A stretch of 64,000 nucleotides of DNA. It comes from Natrinema gelatinilyticum (GTDB taxonomy: Archaea > Halobacteriota > Halobacteria > Halobacteriales > Natrialbaceae). Location: the NCBI RefSeq assembly GCF_024266705.1, contig NZ_CP100757.1, forward strand, positions 186,001-250,000, written 5' to 3'. The notes below the pieces were generated by a model that searched no databases, was not told the DNA's origin, and was given only the letters and a program-made list of their open reading frames with translations. The translations under genes and the position numbers were made by a program. Every line of letters begins with the position of its first letter. Positions within the stretch are counted from its first letter, which is position 1. Below are positions 45,801 to 54,602 of the stretch, one piece after another.

Positions 45801-48800
45801 GCTCCAGTTTCTCCGTGGTCTCACGGAGGTTCTGTTCGGCTTCTTTCCGCTCGGTGATGTCCTGGACGGTACCGACGCCGCGGATTGGAGTCTCGTCCTC
45901 GTAGAAGAAGGTTCCCTTGGCTCTGATCCAGCGCTGTTCGCCGTCGGCACGGATGATTCGGCTCTCGAACTCCCAGTTGCCGGATTCGAGGGCTGCGTCG
46001 AACTGCTCGCGGACCGCCTCACGGTCGTCCGGATGGAAGTGGTCGAGCGCACGTTCGAGGCTCCAGTCTTCGACGGGGTCGTCGTACCCGAAGATCTCGT
46101 CGTGGCGTGGCGAGCGGTACGGCGACTCCCGGGTCTGGAGATCGAGTTCCCACACGCCCATTTCCTCGACATCGAGCGCGATCTCCAGCAGTTCCCGTGT
46201 CTCGCGTAGCTCCTGCTGCTTTTCTTTCCGCTCGGTGATGTCGCTGGCCGTCCCGAACCACTCGGTGATCTCGCCGTCGTCGTCCAGCATCGGGACCGCT
46301 CGAGAGTGGACCCACCCCCGGGTTCCATCTACCTGCATCACCTGGTGTTCCAGTTCGAACGTACTCTTGGTCTCGATGGCGTCCTCGATGGCCGCCATCA
46401 CCCGTTCCTGTTCGTCGTCCGGGATGTACTCCGTCAGCCACGTCTCCCGGGGTTCCTCGGTGTCGACGATGAACTCCTGGCCGTCTAGATAGTACATCTC
46501 CGACCAGTCGGGACTCATCCGATAGACGACATCGGAGGTCGTCGTCACGAACGCGTCGAGACGCTCCTCGCTCTCGCGGATCTTCTGGTCGGCCTCCTCG
46601 CGTACCTGCGCCAGTTCGAGCGTCGCACCGACGCGTGCCACGAGTTCGCGTGCCGAAAAGGGTTTGACCATGTAGTCGTCCGCGCCGGCTTCCAGGCCCT
46701 CGACGCGCGAGTCCTCCCCGGCCCGCGCCGAGAGCATGATGATCGGTAGATCGCGCATCTCCGGATCGTCCCGCAACGACGCCAGGAGTTCGAACCCGTC
46801 CATCCCCGGCATCATCACGTCGGCGAGCACGAGGTCTGGTGTCCATTCCCGGGCGGCCGACAGCGCAGCCTCACCGTCCGCCACGGTCCTGACATCCCAC
46901 TGCCGACCGAGGAGCCGCTCCAGATACTCTCGCATGTCGGTGTTGTCGTCGGCCACCAGCACACGCGCACCAGGAGCCGGGAGGCCGACCTGCTGGGGAG
47001 CGGCGTCGGGCACCGCACTATCCCGCTCGTCCCCGGCCACCTCGTCATCTGGCAGCCAGCGCAGTGCTTCTTCCACATATGGACCGGCACCCACGGTGGT
47101 CGAGTCGAGTGTCCGTTCCGCCTCGATCCTGTCTTCGGGAAGGTGTTCCGTCCCCAGCGGAACCCGGATCGTGAACGTACTCCCTTCGCCGACGGTACTC
47201 TCGACCTCAATGTCGCCGTCGTGAAGCGCGACAAGATTATTTACAAGTGCGAGCCCGATACCGCTGCCTTCCTGACTTCGGGCGCGCGCCCCCTCTACCT
47301 GATGGAAGCGGTCGAAGAGGGCGGGGAGTTCCTCCTCCGGGATACCGGTCCCAGTGTCGCGGACCTCCAGTTCCGCGTGGTCGTCAACGGCGCGAACCGA
47401 CACGGCGATTTCGCCCTCGAAGGTGTGTTTGAACGCGTTCGACAGCAGGTTGAGCACGATCTTCTCCCACATCTCCCGATCTACGTAGACCGGCTCCGAG
47501 AGCGGCGGCGTGTCCACGCGGAGTTCCATGCCGGCGCGTTCGATAGCGGCACGGAAGTTGCTCGCGAGGTCAGCGGTCAGATCGGCCAGATCCGTCGGTT
47601 CGTAGGAGGCCTGCACGCGCCCGGTCTCGATGCGAGAGAAGTCCAGCAGCGTGTTGACCAGTTTGAGCAGGCGCTGGCTGCTGCGGTGGGCGACCTCGAG
47701 GCGCTCTCGTTGTTCGGGTGGGAGGTCGTCGGCGGCGGCCAGGGCGTCCTCCAGCGGGCCGAGCATTAGCGTGAGCGGGGTTCGGAACTCGTGGGAGACG
47801 TTGTTGAAGAACGTCGTCTTCGCGCGGTCGAGTTCCGCGAGTTCCTCGGCGCGTTTGCGCTCTTGCTCGTAGGCCCGGGCGCCAGTCACGGCGGAGGCGA
47901 TGTGGCCGACGGCGAGCTCGAAGAATGATCGGTAGTCGTCGTTCAGCCGTCGTCGCGGGCTGACACCAGCGACCAGCACACCGTACGGTTCTACGCGGCC
48001 CGGCCCGACGATCGGCAAAACGAGCGCCTCCTGGGGCGGGTCGGGCCACTCGCCACCGGGGAGCGACCCGAACCGTGCCTCGACGTCGTCGATGTATTCG
48101 ATCTCGCCGGTCCGGGCTACCCGCGCTATCGGCCAGGATGATGGATCAGTCCCATCGGGCGGTTCGTCTGTGTCCGGTTCGGACGCCGTCAGATCGACCG
48201 TGGACGGAGCGGCAGGGTCCCCCAGGTCGAGGCCGACGGTGCCCGCGACGCGGGCCTGCTGGCCCTCGTCGTCGATCCGGTACAGCGCGGCGAAGGGAAT
48301 ATCGGCCCGATTCTCGGCGAGGGTCTCCGCACTCAGCTGGAACGCCTCCTCAACCGTCCGCCCATAAGAGGCCTGGTCCGCCAACTCCCGGAGCGTCCCG
48401 ACGCGACGCTGGCCCAACACTCGCTGGGTCTCCTCCGTGCAGGCACAGAAGATCCCGGCCACCTCGCCCGCGTCGTCGAAGATCGGGCTGTAGGAGAACG
48501 TAAAGTAGACCTCCTCCGGGTAGCCGTTCCGCGTGAACGTCATGAGCAGGTCCTGGTTCCAGGTAGACTCACCGTCCTCCATGACCGCGTCGGCCTGTGG
48601 ACCGACGGTCGGCCAGGCATCCGACCAGACCTCGGGCGCGGGTTCGCCGAGGGCGTCCGGATGCCGGTCGCCGAGGACAGGGATGTAGGCGTCGTTATAA
48701 AAGTGGATCAGGTTGTCGCCCCACCAGATGAACATTGGATAGCGAGACGTGAGCATGATTTCGACGGCGGTCTTGAGACTGTCGGGCCAGTCGACCGCCG

Positions 48801-49188
48801 GTCCCAGCGAGGTCTCCGACCAATCGAACTCACGCGTCCGCCTGGCCATCTCGCTGTCGTCCGCCAGGGGCGTCAGCGGGTCGTCCGCCGGTTCCCGTTG
48901 CGTGCGAGTCGCCTCCCCAGTGGCGCTCTCGGAGGGGTCCGTGGCGTCAATATCGAGGCCGCCACCGTTATATTGGAGAGCAGATTGCCACCACACGCGA
49001 CTATTGGCCCCGACTTTCTTCGTTTTCAGGACGCCGTCGTCAACGAGCGAATCCAATCGATTGTAGATTGTTCGCTGCGTACAGTCGAAGCCCTCGGCGA
49101 CCTCCGGGGTCGTCACCGGCGTACCAGGGGGACCGAGGGTATCGAGTTCGGCGAGAACGGCGTCTGGAGACGGTGCAGGCGAACTCAT
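42865..49188 (-). CDS. Giant multisensor hybrid histidine kinase with HTH domains at both ends
   Basis: 2107 residues. Order seen: winged-helix HTH 1-68 (TTPEVAEGFDCTQRTIYNRLDSLVDDGVLKTKKVG); PAS-like domain about 125-255; GAF 265-440; HisKA with FFNNVSHEFRTPLT (His466); HATPase with N box NLLSNAFKH (580-588) and DTGTGI (611-616); receiver domain 741-862 with phospho-acceptor Asp790 and Lys842; PAS 880-990, 1000-1115 and 1123-1245; GAF 1256-1420; PAS 1425-1545; GAF 1550-1695; GAF 1710-1880; Bat domain with HTH_10 at 2043-2096 (LTPRQQEVLQLAYRSGYFEMPRVQ...). No transmembrane segment, so cytosolic. Phosphorelay and DNA binding in one chain are inferred. Two DUF7344-like genes follow on the same strand. 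Confidence 0.9.
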   Translation of the reverse strand: MSSPAPSPDAVLAELDTLGPPGTPVTTPEVAEGFDCTQRTIYNRLDSLVDDGVLKTKKVGANSRVWWQSALQYNGGGLDIDATDPSESATGEATRTQREPADDPLTPLADDSEMARRTREFDWSETSLGPAVDWPDSLKTAVEIMLTSRYPMFIWWGDNLIHFYNDAYIPVLGDRHPDALGEPAPEVWSDAWPTVGPQADAVMEDGESTWNQDLLMTFTRNGYPEEVYFTFSYSPIFDDAGEVAGIFCACTEETQRVLGQRRVGTLRELADQASYGRTVEEAFQLSAETLAENRADIPFAALYRIDDEGQQARVAGTVGLDLGDPAAPSTVDLTASEPDTDEPPDGTDPSSWPIARVARTGEIEYIDDVEARFGSLPGGEWPDPPQEALVLPIVGPGRVEPYGVLVAGVSPRRRLNDDYRSFFELAVGHIASAVTGARAYEQERKRAEELAELDRAKTTFFNNVSHEFRTPLTLMLGPLEDALAAADDLPPEQRERLEVAHRSSQRLLKLVNTLLDFSRIETGRVQASYEPTDLADLTADLASNFRAAIERAGMELRVDTPPLSEPVYVDREMWEKIVLNLLSNAFKHTFEGEIAVSVRAVDDHAELEVRDTGTGIPEEELPALFDRFHQVEGARARSQEGSGIGLALVNNLVALHDGDIEVESTVGEGSTFTIRVPLGTEHLPEDRIEAERTLDSTTVGAGPYVEEALRWLPDDEVAGDERDSAVPDAAPQQVGLPAPGARVLVADDNTDMREYLERLLGRQWDVRTVADGEAALSAAREWTPDLVLADVMMPGMDGFELLASLRDDPEMRDLPIIMLSARAGEDSRVEGLEAGADDYMVKPFSARELVARVGATLELAQVREEADQKIRESEERLDAFVTTTSDVVYRMSPDWSEMYYLDGQEFIVDTEEPRETWLTEYIPDDEQERVMAAIEDAIETKSTFELEHQVMQVDGTRGWVHSRAVPMLDDDGEITEWFGTASDITERKEKQQELRETRELLEIALDVEEMGVWELDLQTRESPYRSPRHDEIFGYDDPVEDWSLERALDHFHPDDREAVREQFDAALESGNWEFESRIIRADGEQRWIRAKGTFFYEDETPIRGVGTVQDITERKEAEQNLRETTEKLELATAAGEVGLWTRDMETDIVSGDAFLAETYGMDPDAVAAGAPLEQFFQPVHEEDRDQVWEAIQRAEDKTDEMAVEYRVQDAEGNWHWAEARAKMEYDEHGEQVRFNGTMVDITERKERLQQLERQAKLDGFRVTLTDAIRPLSDPVEIQRTAARVLGEKLGADRVQYGDVLDDENTNVVHADYHRDDMDSLAGEHQLDAYGECIAEGFRAGETLAVDDVETFSDLSEEVLETCRQAQIRAWVGVPLVKGGTLEAFLSVTEADVREWTDIEVEMIEEMAERTWAAVERAHAEQAHRESEERYRMLFESIIEGFCTIEVLFDEGNEPVDYRFLETNPAFEDQTGLDGAEGKRMKELEPNHEDHWFERYGRIAQTGEPERFTNRAEHLGDRWYDVHAFRIGDPEERKVAIAFKDISDSKHYQIALERLNEASRELIDADAETINDRVAELTRDVLDVEYATLWRYDEVSGEIREHASSTVSGIDSEALRLPDESTDTVWETFIGGDIDVQNDLDIPVDEPSRSLLRSRVILPLGRHGVVCLGSTQVNSFDERTVDLVETFAATVETAWDRADGEAELADRNEELARLDRLNTLIREIDKALVAADTREEIDDAVCERLADSDLYEAAWLATYDSETDTLRPQTWAGIDSRHLEDRTVAVGDASSDDPLVAAHRTREIQVVSDIAVDARAAGWREDALGRGARSCLTLPLVYEESIYGILTVYGRAPQPDERETDVLAELGGTIAHTIYTLEATTTRRTDSIVELTLQTTMAETPLVRLARELDCVIAFEGLVPGADGDTTVFFTAHDVSPEELVAANEQLLAIEDLQHVAARETGPLFEARLTEETLPTRFLERGATIESLRIDAGTVTAVLELSESAEVREFVEQLQRDMSDLELLSRRTRTRESGSTLQQTVLDRLTPRQQEVLQLAYRSGYFEMPRVQTGEELADVLGIVPSTFAKHIRSAERNVLDVIFANGHELQE

Positions 49189-49439
49189 ACGCGCAGTTAG
49201 CGAGCGACGTGCAAAAGCATTCTGTCGATAGAATCGTCGAAGAAGTGGGACTTTATCGGAAGCCTCTTTTCCCCGTGTTCAGGTTTGCATAGTACCAAAC
49301 GTACGCACGGTGTGTTCGTGCCCCACTAATGGGCCACTCGAACCGAGTCATAAAGCCGACGACACAGTCGCCCTGTTCGTTTCGCGTGAGCGGTCACGCG
49401 GGACGCATCGCCGAGTACTGTCCTGCGAGTACCCCCATG

Positions 49440-49605
49440 ACCGACCATCCGCGAGGCGGCACGAAACCTGTTGACCTCGAGTGCAGCCGTGAATCCGCCG
49501 GCTATCGAGGAGGCGTACATCTTCCCACAGTTTGGCGACTGGCCGTTCACGTTCGCCCGGATCAATGCAGTCTACGTCTGGACGCAGGGTGGCTACCAGG
49601 TTGGT
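49440..49605 (+). pseudogene. Fragment of the AbiEi-like HTH family
   Basis: The frame reads IREAARNLLTSSAAVNPPAIEEAYIFPQFGDWPFTFARINAVYVWTQGGYQVG, matching the middle of the proteins at 31088 and 37145. A stop precedes it, and after GGYQVG the homology ends and the frame continues into the upstream region of the next gene. Winged helix and C-terminal parts are absent. Confidence 0.75.
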
Positions 49606-49662
49606 CAGTTTCCGACCCTTCTGTCGTCCATATTGAATAGGCGCGACGATCAAGAGGATTCC

Positions 49663-50217
49663 ATGGCCAACCTCATCTACTTCATCAACTCATCACTCGA
49701 CGGTTACATCGCCGACGAGAACGGCAACTTCGACTGGTCAGAGCCATCTGAGGACGCGCATGCCTTCTTCAACGACCACCAACGATCGGTCGGCACCTCC
49801 CTTATCGGCCGTCGCATGTACAAGACGATGAGGGTGTGGGACACCTTTCTCCTCGACGACCTACCCGACGTACAACGCGAATTCGCCGAGGCGTGGCTGG
49901 ATACCGACAAGGTCGTCTACTCGACCACCCTGGACACCGTGCCGGAACCGCGAACCCGTCTGGAGCGGACGTTCGACCCCGAAGTGATACAGAGCATGAA
50001 AGACCAAGCCGACCGCGACCTGTCCATCGGTGGCGCGGGCCTCGCTGCCGAGGCCATCCGGGCAGGTCTGGTCGACCGGTATGTACTGCGCTTGGTCCCG
50101 ACGATCGTCGGTGGGGGAACCCGAGCCCTCCCCGACGCAGCGCGGGTCGACCTCACTCTCAACACGACACGTCGTTTCGACGACGGCTCCGTCCTCGTCG
50201 ACTACAGCCTCCGATGA
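49663..50217 (+). CDS. RibD C-terminal/DHFR-fold reductase
   Basis: 184 residues from MANLIYFINSSLDGYIAD. It shows the typical pattern: N-terminal SLDGYIADENGNFDW, LIGRRMYKTM, KVVYSTTL, DLSIGGAGLAAEAIRAGLVD (NADPH-binding glycine region) and LVPTIVGGGTRAL. This is the dihydrofolate-reductase-fold family of YwjB/YyaP type. An NADPH-dependent reduction is expected, substrate unknown. The frame is open upstream through a gene fragment; 49663 is the natural start. Confidence 0.87.
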   Translation: MANLIYFINSSLDGYIADENGNFDWSEPSEDAHAFFNDHQRSVGTSLIGRRMYKTMRVWDTFLLDDLPDVQREFAEAWLDTDKVVYSTTLDTVPEPRTRLERTFDPEVIQSMKDQADRDLSIGGAGLAAEAIRAGLVDRYVLRLVPTIVGGGTRALPDAARVDLTLNTTRRFDDGSVLVDYSLR

Positions 50218-50287
50218 CCAAACCGACTCCAACACAGGCAGCGGGATAGACCACCAGTCAGATCAACAGAACGGATCATCTTCACCT

Positions 50288-50420
50288 GTGAATCGCCTCG
50301 GGGTCACGCCCCGAGGCTTCCTGCTTCTATGACGCGCTTTGCAGACACCTGAGTGGTGTCCGTAGGGAGCGCAGTCTCGACAGGCGTGTCTTCGGGCCAT
50401 CCCAGCCCTAACTCCTGAAA
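50288..50420 (-). ncRNA. Candidate omega-RNA at the tnpB 3' end
   Basis: The tnpB stop codon lies in the loop of the right-end hairpin, and the last about 100 coding bases plus this hairpin form the region that in TnpB systems gives rise to the guide (omega) RNA. Sense-overlapping RNAs at IS1341 3' ends are known from Halobacterium. The predicted guide would be the flanking bases after 50288, reading AGGTGAAGATGATCCG on the minus strand. No transcription data; limits are inferred. Confidence 0.4.
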
Positions 50421-51530
50421 ACCTCTCTGCAACACGTTCAACGAAGCGTTCGCGTCCCGGTCACACTCAAACCCACAACTCGGACAGGAGTGTTCCCGAA
50501 CCCAGATGGGTTTTTCCGACTCCACACCACATTGAGCGCACTCTTTCGTCGTACCTCGTGCTTCAACCTGAACGACACGCGTGCCGTACAGGTCGCCCTT
50601 GTATTCGAGCAACGTGATGAACTGCCGCCACGCCGCATCGTGCTTGTTGCGAGCGTTCCCGTCTCCCTGAAGCATTCCAGCTACGTCGAGGTCTTCCACG
50701 AACACGGCGTCGTACTCCGTGACAAGCCACGTTGAGAGTTTATGCTGATAGTCCAAGACTTTGCGCCGAATCTGGCGCTTGACTTTCGCCACCTCTCGGC
50801 GTTGTTTCTCGTAGTTGTTCGAACCGTTCCCCTTGCGAGACAACTTCCGTTGCTCTCGTCGGAGTCGGTTGTACTCGTCTTCGAGGTCGATCCAATCAAC
50901 GGTCTTCCCGTCGCTCGTGTGGATGTAGTTGAGAATTCCGAGGTCGATACCGACGCTGTTACTCGTGTTGAGCGACTCTACGTCGGGTTTCTCGGGCAGG
51001 TTGGCGCCGTCGGTTTCCAGTCCGAAAGAGACGAACCATTCGCCAGTCGTCTCCTTTTTGATGGTGACTTCTTTGATGTCGGCGTGGTCAGGGATTTCGC
51101 GGTGGTAGCGAACCCGTATGTCTCCGACTTTGGAGAGTTCTACCGTCGCGTGTCGGCCACTCGTGTTTTTGAGTTCGAAGCCAGACTGCGAATACGTCAG
51201 ACTCTGATACTCGGCCGGAGACTTCCATTTCAGCATCCCGACCTTGTGCCCGTTGTGCTTCTTCTTTTTGAGGTTTGAGAGGTTCTGGTAGAACCACGTG
51301 ATGGTTCGTTGCAGAGCCTTCGAGTTGACCTCGGAGAAGATGGGGAACTGTCGCTTCCAATCGGGTAGTCGATAGTGGTGTTTGTACGCTGACCCGATGT
51401 TGTCGGCGTCAAGGTTCCCGTATTCGTATCGCGTGTAGTTGTACGCTTGGCGATGAACGTCGATATGGTATTCCAGTCGCTCCGCCACTGCTTGTGTCGG
51501 GTAAGCGTGGTAGCGGTGACTGTATTCCAT
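50304..51530 (-). CDS. tnpB: TnpB RNA-guided nuclease (IS1341 group), intact
   Basis: 408 residues, the usual TnpB size. N-terminal helical/WED part MEYSHRYHAYPTQAVAERLEYH...; RuvC-I VGIDLGILNYIH; bridging helices; RuvC-II VFVEDLDVAGML; Zn-ribbon CAQCGVESEKPIWVREHSCPSC; RuvC-III CDRDANASLN. The Asp-Glu-Asp set is complete. It ends EAGSLGA with its stop in the terminal hairpin loop. TnpB proteins are RNA-guided DNA nucleases that help keep their element in the genome. It is the only complete tnpB in this window and might act on the non-coding relatives in trans (inference). Confidence 0.92.
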   Translation of the reverse strand: MEYSHRYHAYPTQAVAERLEYHIDVHRQAYNYTRYEYGNLDADNIGSAYKHHYRLPDWKRQFPIFSEVNSKALQRTITWFYQNLSNLKKKKHNGHKVGMLKWKSPAEYQSLTYSQSGFELKNTSGRHATVELSKVGDIRVRYHREIPDHADIKEVTIKKETTGEWFVSFGLETDGANLPEKPDVESLNTSNSVGIDLGILNYIHTSDGKTVDWIDLEDEYNRLRREQRKLSRKGNGSNNYEKQRREVAKVKRQIRRKVLDYQHKLSTWLVTEYDAVFVEDLDVAGMLQGDGNARNKHDAAWRQFITLLEYKGDLYGTRVVQVEARGTTKECAQCGVESEKPIWVREHSCPSCGFECDRDANASLNVLQRGFQELGLGWPEDTPVETALPTDTTQVSAKRVIEAGSLGA

Positions 51531-51724
51531 CGCTGTCTCTTGAGTAGAAGTGTGTTCACTTACTGGTGTGTTTCACGAGTTGTCGGATTCATCCCCGAGG
51601 TCAAGCCTCGGGGCGTTCTCCTTGCACTCCAATAAATGACCATGTGCATCTCAACTCCCTCGCTGCGCCGACGTTCCAGGCGTTTTCTCGCGCTCCGGCC
51701 TGCGCCGGCACCCATCGCCGGCGC

Positions 51725-51734
51725 AAAAAAAAAA
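51725..51734 (-). terminator. Oligo-T terminator
   Basis: Ten consecutive T on the minus strand, about 20 bases after the stop of the minus-strand gene at 51755. T-runs of this kind end transcription in archaea. Confidence 0.55.
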
Positions 51735-51754
51735 CAATCTCGATACTCCCTATT

Positions 51755-52117
51755 TCAGGAGTCCTCCGCGCGCTCAACGGTGATCGTCAGGTCTCCAGAC
51801 TCATAGTCAACCTCGAAGTCGACGGAAAACGCGTTCGATTCGGAGGCGGCGTGGTAGGCTCGATGGACCTTGAGTGAGCCAGTCGCCTTGAAGTGGAAGA
51901 ACGCGGCTGCGGTGTAGGGCTTGCTCTGGGTTTCGATTTGCGTCTCGACAGAAGCAGGGAGCGCGATCTGTGGCGTGTCGGTGTCGATACTCGCTGTGAA
52001 CACCTTCGCCTCCTCGACAGTCGCTTTCGAATGCGCCGGTGTCTCGCCGGTCAGCACGTTCACCGGCGTCTCTGTGTCGTCTGTGAACAGGACGTCTTCG
52101 AAGGTCTGTGTCCCCAA
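51755..52117 (-). CDS. Conserved-looking small acidic protein
   Basis: About 120 residues starting at a TTG (no ATG in frame; an upstream stop excludes a much longer form). It reads TFEDVLFTDDTETPVNVLTGETPAHSKATVEEAKVFTASIDTDTPQIALPASVETQ... and ends in an alternating beta-like stretch AFSVDFEVDYESGDLTITVERAEDS. Composition is haloarchaeal. An overlapping frame starts MTEEPVDDPFNDCELGPDAIW at about 52176 and may be the original N-terminus after a frameshift. No family recognised. Confidence 0.45.
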   Translation of the reverse strand: MGTQTFEDVLFTDDTETPVNVLTGETPAHSKATVEEAKVFTASIDTDTPQIALPASVETQIETQSKPYTAAAFFHFKATGSLKVHRAYHAASESNAFSVDFEVDYESGDLTITVERAEDS

Positions 52118-52269
52118 ATCGCGTCGGGACCCAACTCGCAGTCGTTGAACGGATCGTCCACTGGTTCTTCAGTCATGGAATCATGAGCCCATGACGGCTC
52201 AGTCCTTCCAGCCCTCGAAAAACAGCAGTGCTTCGAAGATGTCGGTTTGGATGTACGTAGGTAAGAATG

Positions 52270-52455
52270 ATGACTGAAACCGGTGTCTCTGCTGCTATGA
52301 TTGCACCCCTTCAGACGGGCGACCTTCTGACTGCGTATAACGGCATTCTCGTGCGAATGGGGCTGTATATCCTCATTTTTTGGCCGACCGTCGGCTACTA
52401 CGTGTATCAGGATTCGATAAAGCGTGGGCTACTCATCACTCCGCCTTCAGGCTGA
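52270..52455 (+). CDS. Small membrane protein
   Basis: 61 residues from MTETGVSAAMIAPLQTG, with one strong hydrophobic segment (LVRMGLYILIFWPTVGYYVYQ). ATG codons at 52267 and 52270 are both possible. No family recognised. Confidence 0.5.
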   Translation: MTETGVSAAMIAPLQTGDLLTAYNGILVRMGLYILIFWPTVGYYVYQDSIKRGLLITPPSG

Positions 52456-52643
52456 CTTGCTCGGCATACTCGGAATCCTGGGCTTGTTGATTCATCTCGG
52501 GCTACGTCGCTCCGACTAGGGATGATCGTCTGTCCGTTATCTATGGGCGATGTCGGCGACAATTTGCATAACGAAACTCTAAATCACCTATCTTGAGTCG
52601 AAGTGGAGAGAGTTTTAGATAGATGAAGCAGGAATTCGTTATC

Positions 52644-52649
52644 TATAAA
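52644..52649 (+). promoter_or_regulatory. TATA box of the fic gene
   Basis: TATAAA centred about 30 bases before the ATG at 52676, consistent with a leaderless or short-leader transcript. Confidence 0.5.
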
Positions 52650-52675
52650 CCGCTGGCCATGTGTGTTGGATAACA

Positions 52676-53836
52676 ATGAGGCCTGATGACTTTGTTGACG
52701 GGGCCCCGGGGGAGGTTAAGATGGTCGACGGTATCTTCACGTTCAGCCCAGATCCGCTTCCACCAGATCTCGATGCCACACACAAGCTGGTCAGCGAAAA
52801 CGGGGAGGCGATGTATGCCGTGGGTCAGCTCTCAGACCTGGATACGTGGTTGGATTCGCCGGAGGTCATCCTCAGCCCCCTGATCCACCGTGAGGCTGTT
52901 GACTCCTCGAACATCGAGACGACAACACGACTCACGCTCTCAGACATCTATCGACGCGAAGCCGGTGAAGAGCCCGGGCAAACCGCGACCGAGCGGGCCG
53001 ACATCACGGAGGCACAAAATTACGTCGAAGCGATTACCACCGGTATTCAGGCTCTTCATGATGGAGCCGAGTTAAATCGGGACTTGCTGTGTCGACTCCA
53101 TGAAATTTTGCTGCAGGGTGCGCGCGGCGAGCAAAAGAACCCAGGAGAATTTCGCGAGGACCTCGTGGGGATTGACCAGCCGAGAACGCCACTCAGTGAG
53201 GCCCGATTCGTTCCGGCACCCCCGGCGAGTATCCCGTATGCACTCCGGAGCCTGCTCCAGTACATTCGGTCAGGCCCTACGTACGCTCCACTGGTTGACC
53301 TGGCGCTGATCCATTACCAATTCGAGACGATCCATCCGTTTCAGGACGGCAATGGGAGACTCGGTCGCCTCCTCATGATGTTAGCCCTCTACAAGTGGGA
53401 GTTGTTACCTGGCCCGTATCTGTATCCGTCGTCGTATTTCAATGCGAACCGTGATGCCTATCTCGACAGGCTGTTGGCCGTGAGTCGTGACGGTGCGTGG
53501 ACAGAATGGGTGTCGTTTTTCGTCCACGCGATCGCTGAACAAGGCCGTGAGGGATATACCGTCGCCCGAGAACTTCTCGCGTTGCGCGATCGCTATCGAG
53601 AGCAGTACCAAGGCCAAGGCGCCGTGATTCGCGAACTCATAGATTTCATCATCGAACACCCGTATCTCACAGAGCCACAGGCGGTCGACGCTCTTGGGCG
53701 GTCTCAACCGGCCGTGAACCAGGCGATTCGGCGCTTATGGGAGGATAGCGTCCTGCGTGAGACGACCGGCCAACAACGCAATCGACGGTATGAAGCGCCC
53801 GCAATTCTCAAAATCGTCGAACCGTACAATCCGTGA
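52676..53836 (+). CDS. fic: Fic-domain AMP-transferase with its own inhibitory helix
   Basis: 386 residues from MRPDDFVDG. The catalytic loop HPFQDGNGRLGR matches HxFx(D/E)GNGRxxR completely. An N-terminal helix with SSNIETTTRLT carries the (S/T)xxxE inhibition motif (class II Fic), so the protein restrains its own activity. The C-terminal 70 residues (LIDFIIEHPYLTEPQAVDALGRSQPAVNQAIRRLWEDSVL) form a winged helix, a common partner domain. AMPylation of a cellular protein is expected. Single gene with its own promoter. Confidence 0.9.
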   Translation: MRPDDFVDGAPGEVKMVDGIFTFSPDPLPPDLDATHKLVSENGEAMYAVGQLSDLDTWLDSPEVILSPLIHREAVDSSNIETTTRLTLSDIYRREAGEEPGQTATERADITEAQNYVEAITTGIQALHDGAELNRDLLCRLHEILLQGARGEQKNPGEFREDLVGIDQPRTPLSEARFVPAPPASIPYALRSLLQYIRSGPTYAPLVDLALIHYQFETIHPFQDGNGRLGRLLMMLALYKWELLPGPYLYPSSYFNANRDAYLDRLLAVSRDGAWTEWVSFFVHAIAEQGREGYTVARELLALRDRYREQYQGQGAVIRELIDFIIEHPYLTEPQAVDALGRSQPAVNQAIRRLWEDSVLRETTGQQRNRRYEAPAILKIVEPYNP

Positions 53837-54065
53837 AACTTGAGATGGTGGAATCTCCGTTGACTACGGTACGTCCGTACGCAACGAGTGCGCGATGGCT
53901 CATCGTAAAATCACCTTACGGGGACGATGCTCATGTTGGATCGCCCCGCACCTCTCTCGGGGGAATGAACAACACCTACTGCTCAACCAGATCAAGGGAA
54001 CTGAGGTCAGCGCGAAAGACCTCGTCGTTGCGGGCCGCCGTCCGGCCTCGATGCGATCTCCAGAC

Positions 54066-54338
54066 CTACTGAACAGCTGCTATGATCGCCTCCAGATCAT
54101 CTTTTCGGAACGACCGTGCTTCCTCCGGATTGGCCTCTTCTACAACACCGATTTTCCACAAGATGCCTGCCCTCATTTCTGCTTTCGGAGGCAGACGCCC
54201 GCTCGTATCAATCTCATACCCCACTGCATCACAAACTGCTGCGAGGTCCTCTTTCGTGAACGCTGGCGATCCCTCTCGTTCAAATCGACCTACCGCTACC
54301 CTGATTGCATTTCGAAGTTCATCGACGGTTTGTGCCAT
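54066..54338 (-). CDS. Hypothetical acidic protein
   Basis: 90 residues from MAQTVDELRNAIRVAVGRFE. Helical, with SPAFTKEDLAAVCDAVGYEID and FRKDDLEAIIAAV as a repeated (F-x-K-x-DL-x-A-x-x-x-A-V) theme. The region suggests a small all-helical fold. ATG at 54338 is taken because the upstream extension is unlike a protein. No family recognised. Confidence 0.55.
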   Translation of the reverse strand: MAQTVDELRNAIRVAVGRFEREGSPAFTKEDLAAVCDAVGYEIDTSGRLPPKAEMRAGILWKIGVVEEANPEEARSFRKDDLEAIIAAVQ

Positions 54339-54602
54339 ACCTGCCACGACACACACGTACACTGTCTTTGTTCCGGTCAGAAACTCGTGTATCGACAGTG
54401 GCCACGGAAGCAAATAGAACATTCTATCGTTACTACATGAATAGTACGAAGGTAGCACAATATCCAGATCAATTTGTGGAAGTGGTTGCTCAAGACAGGT
54501 GGGTGACGCAATGCAATAGAGTCTGACCTATACGTCAACTGGTACAAGCAACGTGCAACTTCCAGAGGGTATATCCAGCACAATAGAGCGGTTTGGTTCT
54601 AC

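Larger units (their letters stand above)
50288..51632 (-). mobile_element. Intact IS1341-type (tnpB-only) element
   Basis: Left end: stem CCCCGAGG-CTTGA-CCTCGGGG-like hairpin (51593-51613 on the plus strand). Right end: stem GCCTCGGGG/CCCCGAGGC (50295-50317) followed by GATTCAC ending at 50288. These ends match those of the deleted element at 1.6-2.4 kb and of type A elements, so they belong to one family. Left limit near 51632 is approximate. No tnpA is present. Confidence 0.8.

Noticed and set aside
45228..46328. Long minus-strand frame of 366 codons rich in Ser and Arg
   Set aside because: Shadow of the giant sensor kinase in another frame; composition is not that of a halophile protein.
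53895..54440. 181-codon plus-strand frame
   Set aside because: Its second half is antisense to the acidic 90-residue protein at 54066-54338, which has the better composition; the first half is unrecognised.
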